A stretch of 64,000 nt of DNA from Prorocentrum cordatum (Eukaryota > Sar > Dinophyceae > Prorocentrales > Prorocentraceae): positions 18,501 through 82,500 of the forward strand of contig CAUYUJ010000692.1 in NCBI GenBank assembly GCA_963575745.1. The letters run 5' to 3'. Below, piece after piece: positions 11,756 to 23,520 of this stretch (positions are counted from its first letter, which is position 1; each line of letters begins with the position of its first letter). Both the position numbers and the translations under genes were made by a program. The notes beneath the pieces are model-generated. The model did not search any database and had not been told where the DNA came from. It saw only the letters and a list, made by a program, of their open reading frames with translations.

Positions 11756-13328
11756 GTTAAGGTGGACATCTCACGTTGCATTGATGTGATGGGCCCTGGC
11801 AAGGGCCCGCTGTCATGTGCCCGCTCACGTCTCGCTGCCCCGCTGTCATGGGCCCTGGCAGGGCTGCGCATTGGGGCCATGGTGATACGTTCAACGTCCT
11901 TGCCAAGCCATCGCCCCCCATGTTCACCGGCAGAGTTGCTGCTGTCCTACCCGTTGAACAATGAGTTGAGACGAGGGATCGTCCACGCGCCAACGCTTGG
12001 CACGCCGCAAGAACGAGCGCAATTTTGTTCAGCTGACGTTGCTTTTCATGCATGGTGCTACGTTGCGCAACCTGAGTGCAGTTCCTATGTCCTTGGCGAC
12101 CCATGCGTTCCCTTTTCACCACCCCTTGATTCACCCGTCACTGCTTATCAGGGGCGCGAGAAGGCCCTCGAATTGCGCCGTGCTCTTCGCGTGCGCCTGG
12201 AGCAATCCGCGGATTTTCAGCGCCGTCATGGCTTCTGTGCGTTGCAGACAAAGGCGCTCGGTGACCACGAGATGGTTTCGTGGATGAATCATTCCTTGAG
12301 GTCCATGTATTCTGCGGCTGACGACATTCCCCCCCCCCGCTGGTGGTGAGGCCCACGCTGAGCAGTCTGTAGCGCGTGGGCAATCACAGATGCAGACGAC
12401 CTCGACGAAGCCATTCACTGCAAGAGCGCCTACATTCAAGAGTTGAAGATTTGCTTTTGGCAGCAGGCCGAGGCGAATCTGGATGGCCCGCCGTCCTTGC
12501 CACAGCGAGGGAAACGCGGGCCCACTGCTGTCCTCGCGGGTTCCGCCGCCTCCGCCAAAGGCGCCTCCCCGCCCGAGGGCGCCGCTGCGCCTGCCCCGGC
12601 GGGGCCGCCTCTGCCGCTGCATCCGCCGCCGCCGATTCTCCCGGCGAAGCCCAAGGATCCGCCTGCGCCTCCACTTCGTCCGCCGTTTATGCTTGCAGTG
12701 GGCTCCAGTGCGCTGGTGGCTACACCTGCAGACGCCGCTCCTTGTGCGGCTGCTGCAGCGTCGCCCCAGCTCGCGGCGATCGCGGCGCGCGAATGCCGCG
12801 ATCGATCCCGACATGAGTCTGGAACGGATATTTTGGGCAATCAGAGCAACCCCTTGCACTTCCAAGGGGTGCTGCATACTTACGAAGACAGTCGATTTCT
12901 TCTCGAGGGTACCTTCCCTCTAGCGGGGTCATGGCAACTACTCCATGTGCACGACGGATCAGCAGTGTGCGGAGTGTTCACAGTACGGTTTACATGACAG
13001 CGGGTGCTTCTTTGCATGCGAATGCATCATTATGTCATGCGAGAACACATTAACATGGCCCTTTCTCCTCGAAGGATGGGGGCACGCCCATCACTTCTTC
13101 GGCACCAAACAGCAGTTCAGCACATCGATCTTCACACGCTGCGCCGCGACAGCCAGGAGCGCAGTGGACTCAACCAGTTCCTTGATCGTCGGGTCAACAT
13201 CTGGCCGCGGTCGCCCGGTGTGGCGCCATCGGGAGTTTGCGACGCTGCCTCCTCGTTCGATCAGATGATGAAAACCGTCTTTAGGCAAAAAGGCGCATGG
13301 ATCAGAGAAGCAATCTGTTGTTGACCAC
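11756..13328 (+). other. Possible decayed upstream part of the 13.3-16.3 kb gene
   Basis: Codon-like stretches occur on the plus strand in changing frames, for example to 12349 and at 13004-13324. None reads through and none matches a family I know. They may be exons or broken coding sequence of the downstream gene. A 146-248 codon minus-strand frame at 12131-12877 is Ala/Arg/Gly-rich and looks compositional. Confidence 0.3.
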
Positions 13329-14062
13329 GTGCGGCAGGTTCAAGACCTTGGACAACCATTGCAGTCCGAAGACGATTGCTACGCCATTGCGATCTTACGC
13401 TCGCTCCAAGTGCGCAGTCAATACGACAAGGCACTTTTCCAGGTCTTTGTTCAGCGCGATGGTTGCAACACCCTTGGGCAGAACTTTCCATGGTTGAACG
13501 TTTTGGCTAGTCGGGCTGTTAGATGACCGAGCTGCGTGCGCGTTCAGAGCCAGCCCTGGGTGGTGGGTTGGGGACGTTTATCATGGGCAGACGTCGAGCA
13601 CCTGCATCATGCCATTACCAAGGGTGCTTGGACCGGCTTGACTACCTACGGCATCATTCCTGGGTATGGCGCTGCACGCATGAGTCGGAAGGAACTTTCG
13701 TCAGTTCCTGCTCCTGTGCGTTTGGCGCGCCGAACCCCCGCGCCAAGCTTCGAGGCTGCAAATTCGACCACGAGAAGTAGCAGGTCGACATCGTCATTGA
13801 CATGACAGCCGCCACTGCCGCTGGTTGTGAGTTTTAGCATGGAGAGCAGGGCGCCATCACGTGCCCGCGGACCGCCCCGCGAGGTGCCTTTCTTGCAATC
13901 CGTACCGTTGGGGGCCTGGCCCTCTACCCTGACCGCAGTGCGCCCTGGTCTTGCCCTCCGCTGGGCAAGCTTCCTGAGCCTCGGAGTCAGTATGAAGTCT
14001 GTGACATTGTGCCGGTGGCAACACCTGCGGCGAAACGCGCGCCGCAACCGTAACCCATGCCC
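13329..14062 (+). pseudogene. Broken coding region, weakly RNA 2'-phosphotransferase-like
   Basis: Plus-strand coding-like blocks lie in several frames. The block at about 13545-13690 includes a HHAITKGAW...GIIPG segment. From 13781 a block reads VDIVIDMTAATAAGCEF, then after one in-frame TAG, HGEQGAITCP. The order (His-rich entry, G-L/I-x-P-G turn, a beta strand ending in Asp, then a G...F...G-x-I segment) recalls the Tpt1/KptA ADP-ribosyl-transferase-like fold. This is pattern recognition only; the frame changes near 13700 and at least two stops mean it is spliced or dead. It lies in the same frame as the sequence at 14176-14450 and may be the N-terminal part of the next gene. Confidence 0.3.
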
Positions 14063-14175
14063 CCGCCGCGGCCGCAGCACCCGCGCAGACCCCCGTGGTG
14101 TCAATGCCCCGTGCGAGCGGTCTTCTTATTGGCGAGTGCCCACCGCCTCCGACCCACCGTGGTTTAGCCCGCGCA

Positions 14176-16287
14176 GGCATCCGCGCCTTCAGATGCCGAC
14201 GCCGACATCCAGGATGTTCGTCGCCTGGATAAATATCTGGTCGCCACCGCCGAATTCTCAGACACTCCTGCGCCGGTGGAGACACCTGCATCCGGACAGG
14301 ATGCGACCCCGCCTGCACTGCCACCAACCCGAGTAGGCCAGGAGACCGCCGATGACAGCGCCAGCGCCGTTGAATTGTGGAACAGCTTGCAGACCTGCAA
14401 AGAGCAGTACTTCGAGCCGCTGGTTATGGAACTCCCCGAGGATTGTTGGCAGAGAAGCACGGGGTACAGACGTATCCAGACATCGTCTACGCACGACCTT
14501 GGGGCACCTTTCGTTGCCAAGATTTCAGCTCCCCATGGTTGCGAGGAGACATCAAGCGAGCCATTGCTTTGCAGGGGGGGAAGCTGTTTGGCCCTGTCAT
14601 TGACCTGGCCCATGTCGGAAACTGTCTGTTCAAATTGTTCAACTCCCACTTTTCGGTGAGGGGCCCCTCATGGGCCAACATCCGGTACGATGATCGCGGA
14701 CATGTGCAAAGTGGGTGCAAGTTTGCATATCTTCTTCTTGCCGATGTGCCCGATGAAATGCATGCCCACTTCTCTCTATGCGACGTGGCCGAGCATTTGG
14801 GCACCTCCGTCGGCGACGCAGTCGATGATGCGCCGGTGGAACCACCCGCGATTCGCGACGCTGACCCCACGGAAGCGGACCACGGCGACGATCGGGCTGT
14901 CAAAGCGAACGAGAAGAGGACCATGGCCATTTTCCCGATCACCGCTCCATCTGAGATCTTGCTTAGCGACCCCACTGCTAGCTGGCCCCCTTCAGGCAGC
15001 CAAGATTCTTTGCGTTTGCATTCTGGGAAATCCCAGACATTACTGAACGCGTTGTTGTGCGAAGTCGAGCAGCGCACTAGCGCGACCTATGTGGATGACA
15101 AACATGGGTTCGACACCTGCGTCGACATCAGTATCCGGTTCAACGCTGACATGGGAAATTACAACGCGAGGGTTGATCACCGCAGCCCATGGGCTTTTCA
15201 GTTGCAAGACCTTTGTAGCCATATCAGCTTTCTGCAAACTCTGATTCGGAACCTGGATTACAAGGGCGGTGACGAGCGCAGTACATTTCACCTGATATCC
15301 AACACATACGTGACCGTCTTGATCACAGCTACTGAACGCTCGGTTGAGACACCCAGGGTTGATACTCGCCCTGATCACCTAGGGCTTCTTACTTTACGCA
15401 AGCTCTGGGAAGTCGCGGTGGCCTCCAATGGGACATTCAAGCGCCACTTGCAGTCAGACTTCCCCATGGGCGACAAGACGGATGCAGGCGCCGCCGCTGC
15501 ATTGCGACTGGAACCTTGCGCTTCTGAGGCTGACGCCGATGGTGCTCCGCGCGTCTCTGTGCTCTCAGGCCCTGCCGCTGACCCAGGCAGCTTTGCTTTT
15601 GCTGCTGCCCCCGCCCAGGAACAGATCGTCGAGGTTCTCCGGGCGGACTCCGACGAACGCCTGGAGGGCGATGAGAAGGCTGAGAAGGAAGCCGTTCTCA
15701 TCGAAAAGGCCGATCAAATCATCGCCGAGCATTGTGGCGCGGCCACGGCGCGCCGGTCTCGCGGGAACACATCGGCATGTTGTCTTTCCGACCAAGTCAC
15801 TGGCAAAGGATGGAAATCTCCTTCGACCGATCTTGCCACATATAGCGCTCATTCGATGCCCGATCGGGCCCTCTGCGATCTCGGACGTTCCTGGAGCGCT
15901 GGTGGAAACGCCCGCAGACGCATCGAGATGCTCATCCAGGATGGTGCAGGTGGTCTTCAAACGGAGAAGCGGCGCTGCGACAAATACTCCCGTGACCTCC
16001 CCGATAACTACAGCGACCGCACTTGCAATGTGTGCGCGACCTCTCTCGCCCATGGCGACGTCGGCGAAGCCCAGGTTGCATTCGTCGCTGGCGTCGGCAG
16101 CTGGGTCCGCAACAAGCTGAACCGCGAAGTTGCGCGGCGCATCATGCGCGAAGACTTCTCCGCCAGGATCGCAGGCAGGCGATCCGACGCTGCGAGGGAG
16201 AGAGACCACCTTCGGCAGCTTGCCGCCGCAGCCGAAATTTGGTATCAGAAATGGCTTGAGCAGGAATCGCTGTCGGCCAAGCAATAA
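14176..16287 (+). CDS. Hypothetical protein, long plus-strand open frame
   Basis: I do not recognise this protein. Coding-like sequence starts by 14176 in one frame (VRRLDKYLVATAEFSDT, then VELWNSLQTCKEQYFEP). Near 14450 it appears to pass into a second frame that stays open to the TAA at 16285-16287, about 636 codons from the first available start at 14377. The switch is a short intron or a frameshift. The second frame has a folded-looking N-terminal part (YPDIVYARPWGTFRCQDF..., GGKLFGPVIDLAHVGN), a middle rich in varied residues, an Ala/Glu-rich segment near residues 400-450, a CNVC pair near residue 555 and a charged C terminus ending QKWLEQESLSAKQ. No signal peptide or membrane segment is evident. 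The antisense strand is also open over 15565-17049, which lowers confidence. Confidence 0.45.
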
Positions 16288-17100
16288 CGCGTGGCGCGCG
16301 CCGATGTGGGCCCAGATGCTGTAGAAAGCAATTTGCATCATCCTGTTGCGAACGTCGCCCTTCGTTTCCAGGGGCGCCGTGTCCTTCCGGGGCAGGTGGC
16401 TCGCTTCGGGGTAGAGCGCGGCCTCAAACTTTTCACCCTTGAGGACCTGCAGCGCGCCGCGCAGCTGCGCGCCCATGGCGCGGGAAGAGAGTGCGCCGGG
16501 CGCGGGGCTAAGGCCCCGCGGCGCGATGGGCCGCCCTGGGCGCTTCGAGAGAGGAATCATAGCCATTCCCGCTGCCTCTGGGGAATGATCAGGTTTCATG
16601 AGCCGCGCGGCGCCCGCGGAGCACGCTCGGGGGCGACGCCCAGAAAGGGCAAAGGGGGCAAGGGCGTCGGTTAGGGGTTTCTCCCGTCGCCGACCCGCGC
16701 CCCGCCCCGCCTCCTGCGCCTTCGCCTCCGCGCCGCGATGAGCTCGGCATGGGCGCCGCCTCTTCCGCGGGCGCGGCGCCCTCTGGCGGCCCTGCCCCTG
16801 GCGACGCTGGCTGTGCTGGCGGAGCCGCTGCCGCTGCCGCTCCGATTGCGCCGGGCGCGAGTTCGTCGCGGGCGCCGCCGCGGTTGCCGAGGGCGCCGAC
16901 ACGGGGGCCGCAGGAGCTGGCCGCGCCCGGCAGGGCCGCGCCGCTCCACCTGGAGCGCAGCCGCAGTGCCGCACGGAAACGCCGCCCTGACGCGCGGTGG
17001 CGCGACCGCTTTGAGCGCTGCGAGAAGAGCGCGTATCGCTGCTGGTCATGCCAGTTGGGCAATGCGATCTGCGTTGACAAGCGCGATTACGAGTGCATTT
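16288..17100. other. GC-rich flank with antisense open frame of unclear status
   Basis: A minus-strand frame of 494 codons covers 15565-17049. Its part at 16290-16650 is not low complexity (RAMGAQLRGALQVLKGEKF), but its N-terminal third is Arg/Ala/Pro-rich. It overlaps the plus-strand gene by more than 700 bp, so at most one is likely to be the main coding strand there. Confidence 0.35.
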
Positions 17101-18133
17101 GAATTGGCCCGAATTTTGCGCGTACGATTGGCAAGTTTGACGACCGTGGCAGTCGCATTTGGGATGATGTATAGTACGATTTCAACCGTTTTCGTTGATT
17201 AGAATATCGTGATTCTGATATTGATATGCTTTTCTTTCCTTGTGGCACTCATGCTGCGTATCTGTTGACGTTCGCATGACATTACGTATCCTCATATTTT
17301 TGATTGTTTTCTTCATGCCATTATATTGTTAAATAAATTATGGCATCATGGACATTAACGCACCCTGGCGGGTCTTTCGCTATCAATACTTGATTCTCTG
17401 CGGCATCAAGGGCATGAACGCGCCCAGGCAGGTCGCCCGTCGCCAATCTTCTCGTTTCTCACATGTTCTTTTCAGGGGAAGTCGGAAACACAAGATGCGA
17501 CATATGCGAAGCATGATTTCTTATTTTGATCGGCCTTTGTCATATCCGCATTTCTTTGGGCGGTCGTCGCACATGGTCTGCGGCCTGGCGTGCCTCGCGC
17601 CATCGATTTTACCATTACTTCTTTGATCAGTTGTCGTAACAGCTAAGATCGCATGCAATTTGCCGACCAGTTATCGGAAGAACTTCGATCTGCATGTCTA
17701 TTTGGATTCGGGCCTGGAGAGTCCAGTGGGTGACGCATCTTCTTACCTGATCAGTTGTCGCCCTAATTTCGATAGAAACGGTTTTCCTTGCAGTTGCTTT
17801 GCGCGGGAGTTCTCTGCGCGCCGGTGGAGGCGCCCGAGCCCTTGCTCGCGATGCGGCGCTGGTGTTGTTTTTGCCATATTTTCCCTTGCTCTCCCAGCCT
17901 CGTCGCCGGTAGTGGTGGGGAGTCGTCCAGGGGTGCCGAAGCTTTTTCGGTGGGAGCACCCTGGGCCCGCTAAAAGCGGGTAGACTCCTCTAAGTACCTT
18001 GTGTGGCGGGGTGGGCCCCCCTTCTTCTTCTCCCTCGCCGAGGCGGCCTCGTCTGGAGGTGCGGTGGACATGGCGTAGGGACGTGCTTACGCACACTGTG
18101 GGTGTCACGGTGGATTCGTGCCCCCCGCCGCAC
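17101..18133. other. AT-richer intergenic region
   Basis: Base composition falls to a more even AT/GC mix from about 17130 to 17700. Short direct similarity exists between 17348-17380 and 17412-17440 (ATGGACATTAACGC / GGGCATGAACGC with a GGCGGGTC-like tail). No gene is supported. Confidence 0.5.
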
Positions 18134-18250
18134 GAATAGCCTCATGCGACCTACGAGTGGCCTCAAGAGGCCTACGAGTGGCCTCATCAGGCCCGAATGG
18201 CCACATGAGGCCGACGAGGTTTCTGAATTGCCTCGTGAGGCCTGCGCAGG
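18134..18250. repeat. Short palindromic tandem repeat
   Basis: About five imperfect units of 20-25 bp built on GTGGCCTCAAGAGGCCTACGA. Each contains a self-complementary GGCCTC-x-GAGGCC core. Confidence 0.8.
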
Positions 18251-18489
18251 GCCTGCGGGGCTTACTGGTGGTTTACTTGGGCGATGGCGGGGCCGAGTTT
18301 GGGCCAACAAACTCCTGCTCCTCGTCCTCATTCCTCCCTGATTCGTCCTTCTCCGCCTCCTCGTACTCCTCTCTCCTCCTCTCCTCAGGGGGCCTCTCCC
18401 CCCTCCCTCGCCCTCCCAGGCGGCCGCCGGGGCCTGCGCGTAAACGACCGTCCCGAAATAATGGAGGGGGCCGCCGCGCGCGCGGGGGG

Positions 18490-18590
18490 CGTCCTCCTCC
18501 TCCTCCTCCTCCTCCTCCTCCTCCTCCTGCTCCTCCTCCTCTCGTCCTCCTCCTCTACTCCTCCTCCTCCTCCTCCTCCTCCTCGTTTCC
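18490..18590. repeat. (TCC)n microsatellite
   Basis: CCT/TCC trinucleotide run with a few interruptions. Confidence 0.95.
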
Positions 18591-18679
18591 GTGCTGCGTT
18601 TGTTTTCAGTGTTCCTCCTCATTCTTCCTCACCCATGTTCTGTCAGAGCCCCGTCGCTCTTTAGTGCTCCTCTTCGTCA

Positions 18680-18975
18680 ACGCGCCCGTCATCATCATCA
18701 TCAGCATCCTCATCACCATCATCACCATCATCACTGTCATCATCATATTTTCCATCATGACCAGCATCATCGCCAACCGAAACATCGTCATCATCATCAT
18801 CATCATCATCATCATCGGCATCAGCATCATCATCATCATCCTCATCATCCGCATCATCATCCTTATCATCATCATCAACATCATCACCCTCATCACCGCC
18901 ATCATCATTGCCACCATTTCATCCTCCTCCTCACCATCAGCATCCTCATCATCATTGCCTTTGTCATCGTCATGA
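18680..18975. repeat. (CAT)n degenerate microsatellite
   Basis: About 290 bp of CAT/TCA repeats with point changes. It lies about 380 bp beyond the 3' end of the minus-strand gene that ends at 19358. Poly-His and poly-Ile frames here are artefacts. Confidence 0.92.
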
Positions 18976-19357
18976 TGTTGCCATAATCGTCCCCGTGTCC
19001 ATCACCTTCACCATCGTGCTCCCCGTCGCGATCGTCATGCCATCATCCGCCCGCAGTCGCCCTGCTCCTCTAGTCTGTCTCTTTTCCCTCCCTCACCTGC
19101 CCTTTCCCTGTCATTGCTGTTGCAGTTGGCTGCTTGCTGCTTGGTTGGTGCTTGGTTTAGTGCTGCTTGCTGCTCCTTGCTGCTTGGTTTAGTGCAGTTT
19201 TGCGACCTTGTTTCTTATGATCATTGCTAGATGGAATGTTTGTTTGTTCGTTGTGTTTTGCTGTCTGTCGAGAGGGGGCGTCAGCCCGATCCGATCCCGC
19301 ACGCACTGTGTGCCAATGTCATTCAGAGCCTCCGACTCGTCTCCTCAAAGCCTCACC
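18976..19357. other. 3' flank of minus-strand gene
   Basis: Contains a GCTTGGTTTAGTGC-type short repeat near 19140-19200. No gene. Confidence 0.5.
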
Positions 19358-22300
19358 TCACTTCAAGAGGTGCTTGAAATTTTTTGGGTCCACGAACTTC
19401 GCCGCCGCCTCCTTCGAATCCTTGGATTCCCTGGACTGTGTGGTGCCTTTCCCGCCGTCTGCGAAGGCCTTCAACTTATCCTCGATCATGTCGCAAACCG
19501 TCGGCAGGGCCACGGAGCCATCATCCTTGAGGCTGCCGCCTAAGAACTTTCTCGTAGCACGTTGCGTCTTCTCTGTGTCGGTCAGCGTGCGCGTCAGCAC
19601 GATGTCGCCTTTGGCCAGCTCTTCTCCCTCCTTCAGCTTGAGCACGGGGTCGGCGAACTCGATCTGGATCAGCTTCTGGACCTCGGGCTTGTTCTCGAAT
19701 ATGTTCAGATTGGAGTCGATGTACGCGGTGAACGTGCCGTCGTGGCGGACCATGGTAGCTGCATCTGCACGAGTAACAGTCTTCACGATCCACGCCGGGA
19801 CGGGTGCTTCTGAGGCGACCGAACCTGTATTTCCAGGAACGAGGAAAAATTGCATGCCAAGAACATGGCACACAGGGATGCCGTCCTTGGCGGGCGTGCA
19901 AGTGACTTCACCAGCGTACGGCATCACGAACGTGTTCGGGTCCAGCATCTGCCGTTGAAGAGCCACCACTTCGGTCGCCGCCTTATTGCCAACAGCCTTG
20001 CGAAAGACGATCTTGGGCCAGGTGTAGTTTTTCTCAGCAAGCCTGCGCCAGTAGAGGTTTGAAATGTTGTTCTCGAGCACTTTCACATCAGTCATCGTGA
20101 AATTCCGCTTCTCATTAAAGCCGAGCTCTAGGACGTCGACGGACTCCTTAGCGGCGGATACACTCGGATCCTCGAGGCCCATGATATGCTCCAGGCTGAC
20201 TTGTGCAATCTGCGGCGCCTCTGGCTCCGCTTCGACGATGTCCACGGTTTGCTCCTCGAGGTAAGGCTGCGAAAGCGAACGTAGATCCCAGACAAAATTT
20301 TCGAAACACCTTCAGCGCTGGCCCACTGGGCCAGACAATGTCCCTGAACTCGCCCACGGGACCCAAGGGACCGTTTACCAGTGTTCAGGTTTCCGACATG
20401 TTTCGAACTGCGACTGCGACCCCGGGAGATCGATATAGTTTCCAGTGCGTTTGTTTGGTACGTTCAATTTCGAACAGCCCTGCCCAGTCGCTCCAGCGCC
20501 GTCTCCATTTCCTTCTCCTCGGGCTTGGCCTCCTGTTCCTTGTCGTCGACCTTCTCGTTGACGATGCGGGTCAGCTGGTCCATCGACGATGCCATGGTCA
20601 CCACCTCCACCCACTTCTGCACCCACGTCTCCTTCGTATCTAAATTGAGGTCGAATGCAACGATCGCTGAGTCAATGCTACACTCGCGCGCCGTCCCCTT
20701 CGCATTGATCTTGATGTCGGAGACGAGGTCGATCAGCGACTTGAAGGTAGGGCCCGCAGGGATTGCCCCCGCATCCAAGGCGGCCACCAGCGCCTGCATC
20801 ATGTACAGAGGGCGCAGGGAAAGAGCGTGCTCGAGCGAAGCCTCGTCCTTGATGGCGGGAATGTACTGGCCGTTTGGGTCGTGCACAGACAGCCGGTTGA
20901 TGATATGAATCATCTTCTCAGGGAGGATCGAGAACAGCACCTCGGACCACGCGCTCAGGAACGTTGGCAAGGTAGTCGAAGAGACCAACTTCGCCTTGAT
21001 GTCTTGGATCTGGTCGGTAGCCTTGCGGATCTCGCGGTGGTATGGGAAGGGGACCTCGCCCGCGATGTCGCTCAAGATCCCAGTCAACCTGTCACAGACC
21101 TCCTTGTCGCCCGCCAAGAGAGAAACGAGCTCATTCTCGTCGGGATTCTGGTTGGCGCCGCCATCCATGGACTCGTCCTTCTCGTCCTTCTCCCCGTCGT
21201 CCACGACAGGCTGAACCCCCTCACTCATCTCGGCGTCCTCGCTGTAATCCTTCTTGGTCGCCTTGCTCGTGTACATTCCCAACAATGCACCTTTGCACAC
21301 AGACCACGCCTTGATCTCCTTGTGGATAGTCACGATGCCGTTGCATGCGAACTCCAACGAGTAGCTCGTTGTCTTGTGGTAAATCATGTCGAGGTCCTGC
21401 GACAGCGTAGCGTCCAGCTTACTTGACTCGCAATTCTCAGCTATAAAGGCGTCAGTGCCCACCTGCAGCATGTCGATGATCTCGCTGAAGAAGGTGAATT
21501 TGCTTCCTTTCCCTTGGCCAGCGGTCGTCTTCGCCTTCTTGGCTGGAGGTGGCTTGCTGGATCCGCTCTTCCTTTGCTTCCCCTTTCCTGCCTTCGTCTT
21601 GCTTCCCTCCTTGCCGCCCTTCTCGGCCTGCTCCTTCTCGATTTGTCTCTGCTTGAATGCGACGCTCTCTGTCATGTCCACGCCGAGCGCGCTCATCAGG
21701 TGGACGTGGTCCATCGACTGGATTATCCATGGGAGCCTCCGCTGCTCATCGGAAGGCCGAACAGGTAACGCAAGAGCAAGAGCTTCCAGAAACACGATGC
21801 CGGTGTCCTTCTTTCTTGCTTTCGGTGGCATGTGCTTGATAACGCTGACGCCGATCGCATTCATGATGTGCAAAACCCCCTTGTGATCGAGCTTCTCGTG
21901 AAGATACCGGACGTGTTTGTTGCACCATTTGCGAAATTGAGGTTGGATGTCGAATCTGTCGAGTTTGTGGCACAGGCCCTTGGTGCTCGAGAAAAGCGGC
22001 CAGTTATTCATGGGCTCATCTGCGTTCTCGGAGACCCACTTGCGGTATAGTTTCTCGTAATCGGGATTGTAAGCGTCAACTCCATCTTTATTTCCTGTCC
22101 ACTGGGCCTCAGCATGCACAGCCACACCCATCATCTGCTCGAAGGTGGTCTTGCTCCCCTTGTGGTACTTGTTGTGGCGATTGCACATGAATTCCACGAC
22201 ATTTCTGGGTGTCCTCAGCAAGCCCTTCCTTCGATTTCCCTCTAACACAAGACGAAGACCGCCAGAAGAGTTCGAAATGGTTTCGAGTCGAAGCCATCTC

Positions 22301-22844
22301 GAACTCTTCTGAAATTCTTCGTCTTGGTTAAGATATGGTGGAATTCGAAAGGTGCTCCCTGGCTCCCCGAGTTCAGCATCCGCGCGTTCTTCAGACCAGC
22401 CTTGAGAGCAATCTGAACATATGGATTATCGGGCTGTTCAGCGTGAGCCTTGTAGAAAGCTTCTTTCAAGTGGTTCCACGTGAGGGCTCGAACAGGAAAA
22501 GTCTTGCTAGGACCCCATTGCATCCACGGCGCACCGCGAGAACCCTGATTCAGGCCGTCTGAGAGGATCCCGTCCTTGTACTCCTCCACGGTGGCCATCT
22601 GCAATGGCCGGTTCTCGTCCGCGGCGATGATGTTCTTCCCGCCTGCCTCGTTGTACCATGGGATTGTGACAGGGCCATCTTTATCTTCGAAGTCGGCCCA
22701 CACGCCATCTTCCCAGATCTGCCCGCCTTGTGGGCCATAGCGTTCCTTCATGGAGAGGTCCGAGCGGTAAATGATGTTTCGGGCTGCTTGGAGAGAGGCT
22801 CTGGCATTTGAAGACGCTGCTGGCTGATCGACACTCTCGGCCAT
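19358..22844 (-). CDS. Unrecognised three-segment nuclear-type protein gene
   Basis: Three consecutive minus-strand open segments: 22844-22242 (about 200 codons, ATG start), 22248-20464 (594 codons, only a GTG start) and 20245-19358 (295 codons, GTG start). The missing ATGs in segments 2 and 3 and the inverted-repeat spacers at both junctions suggest exons of one gene of about 1,050 codons. No domain is recognised. Segment 1 is Trp-rich with a WEDGVWADFEDKDGP stretch. Segment 2 has a Lys-rich, NLS-like tract including KPPPAKKAK, then an acidic tract, then a helical C-terminal half. Segment 3 is a compact mixed domain ending in a Lys/Ser-rich tail. A SL-like relict lies 88 bp upstream of the ATG. 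Both frames are open across the first junction (22240-22400), so the exact splice site is uncertain; a frameshift is the alternative. Confidence 0.6.
20301..20406 (-). other. Inverted-repeat spacer between coding segments 2 and 3
   Basis: The spacer starts with TCGAAACACC and ends with ATGTTTCGA, which are inverted copies, with further weaker complementarity inside (GCCCACTGGGCC). It lies in the 218-bp gap between the 594-codon and 295-codon segments, which are in different frames. This fits an introner-like intron, though the arms are degenerate. Confidence 0.45.
22245..22330 (-). other. Hairpin spacer at the junction of coding segments 1 and 2
   Basis: Arms 22263-22280 and 22294-22311 are complementary at 17 of 18 positions, and outer arms (ACAAGACGAAG at about 22247-22257; CTTCGTCTTGG at about 22318-22328) extend the stem. 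The loop is 13 bp. The frame of the preceding 200-codon segment closes here and the 594-codon frame takes over. An introner insertion or a small inverted duplication would both explain it. Confidence 0.7.
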
Positions 22845-22932
22845 CCTTCGGGTCTCTGAGTCTCTGGATCTCTGGAGGCCTCTACAGAATCAGCCCTGGG
22901 ATCGGTGCATCATCTGAGCACATCGCCCGAGC

Positions 22933-22953
22933 TTTGAGCCTTAACCGCTATGA
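22933..22953 (-). other. Candidate degenerate DinoSL relict
   Basis: Read on the minus strand, 14 of 21 positions agree with the dinoflagellate spliced-leader exon, including an unbroken GGCTCAA. It lies 88 bp upstream of the ATG at 22844. Alone this would be weak; its position matches the two stronger relicts upstream of the neighbouring genes. Confidence 0.45.
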
Positions 22954-23350
22954 CGATGTGCTAGTGTGCTGTATGTTGTATGTTAGGCAGTAATATGTTT
23001 GATGCTATTGTTGTTGCTCTTGTTGTTCTTGACAGCATCCCCTTTCTGCTACATAAACCTCTTGCAAATATTCCTCCGCTTGCTCGCTTGCTCCTCCTTC
23101 CTTTCTACCCTCCTGCTTGGGCGTCCTGCTTCACATTATCCTAGATCCTCCTCATCTCCTCATCTCTGAGGCGGCTTGGCTCCTGGGCAAAGCTCCGAAG
23201 TTCTGACTGGGCACCCCTACCCCTCTTCAGCATAATTCTCTGTTGTGCGGGATTGTGGGATGATGATGTTTACCATTTTGAACGGGATGGTGATGATGAT
23301 GGTGTTTGTGGTGGTGATGCTGATGCTGATGCTGATGCTCATGATGATGG

Positions 23351-23381
<31 letters not shown>

Positions 23382-23520
23382 GATGATGCTGATGTTGATG
23401 ATGACGCCCTCTCGCTCGGTTGAACCCCACCAGCGTACCCCAGACTCCCAGCACACGTCAAAATGCATGCTGCAGCCGCCTCTCTAGTCCATGCCGCACG
23501 GGCCCCATGCGCCTCGCAGT
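22954..23520. repeat. Intergenic region with (GAT)n microsatellite
   Basis: The (GATGAT)n tract occupies about 23286-23405. It lies about 115 bp beyond the stop of the methyltransferase gene. The rest shows nothing gene-like. Confidence 0.85.

Noticed and set aside
9224-11760. Several frames of 250-360 codons on both strands
   Set aside because: Stop-poor GC-rich satellite and flank; no motif, no plausible start context.
13490-13525. TTTTGGCT resembling part of a DinoSL relict
   Set aside because: Only the 8-base core matches; the flanking positions do not.
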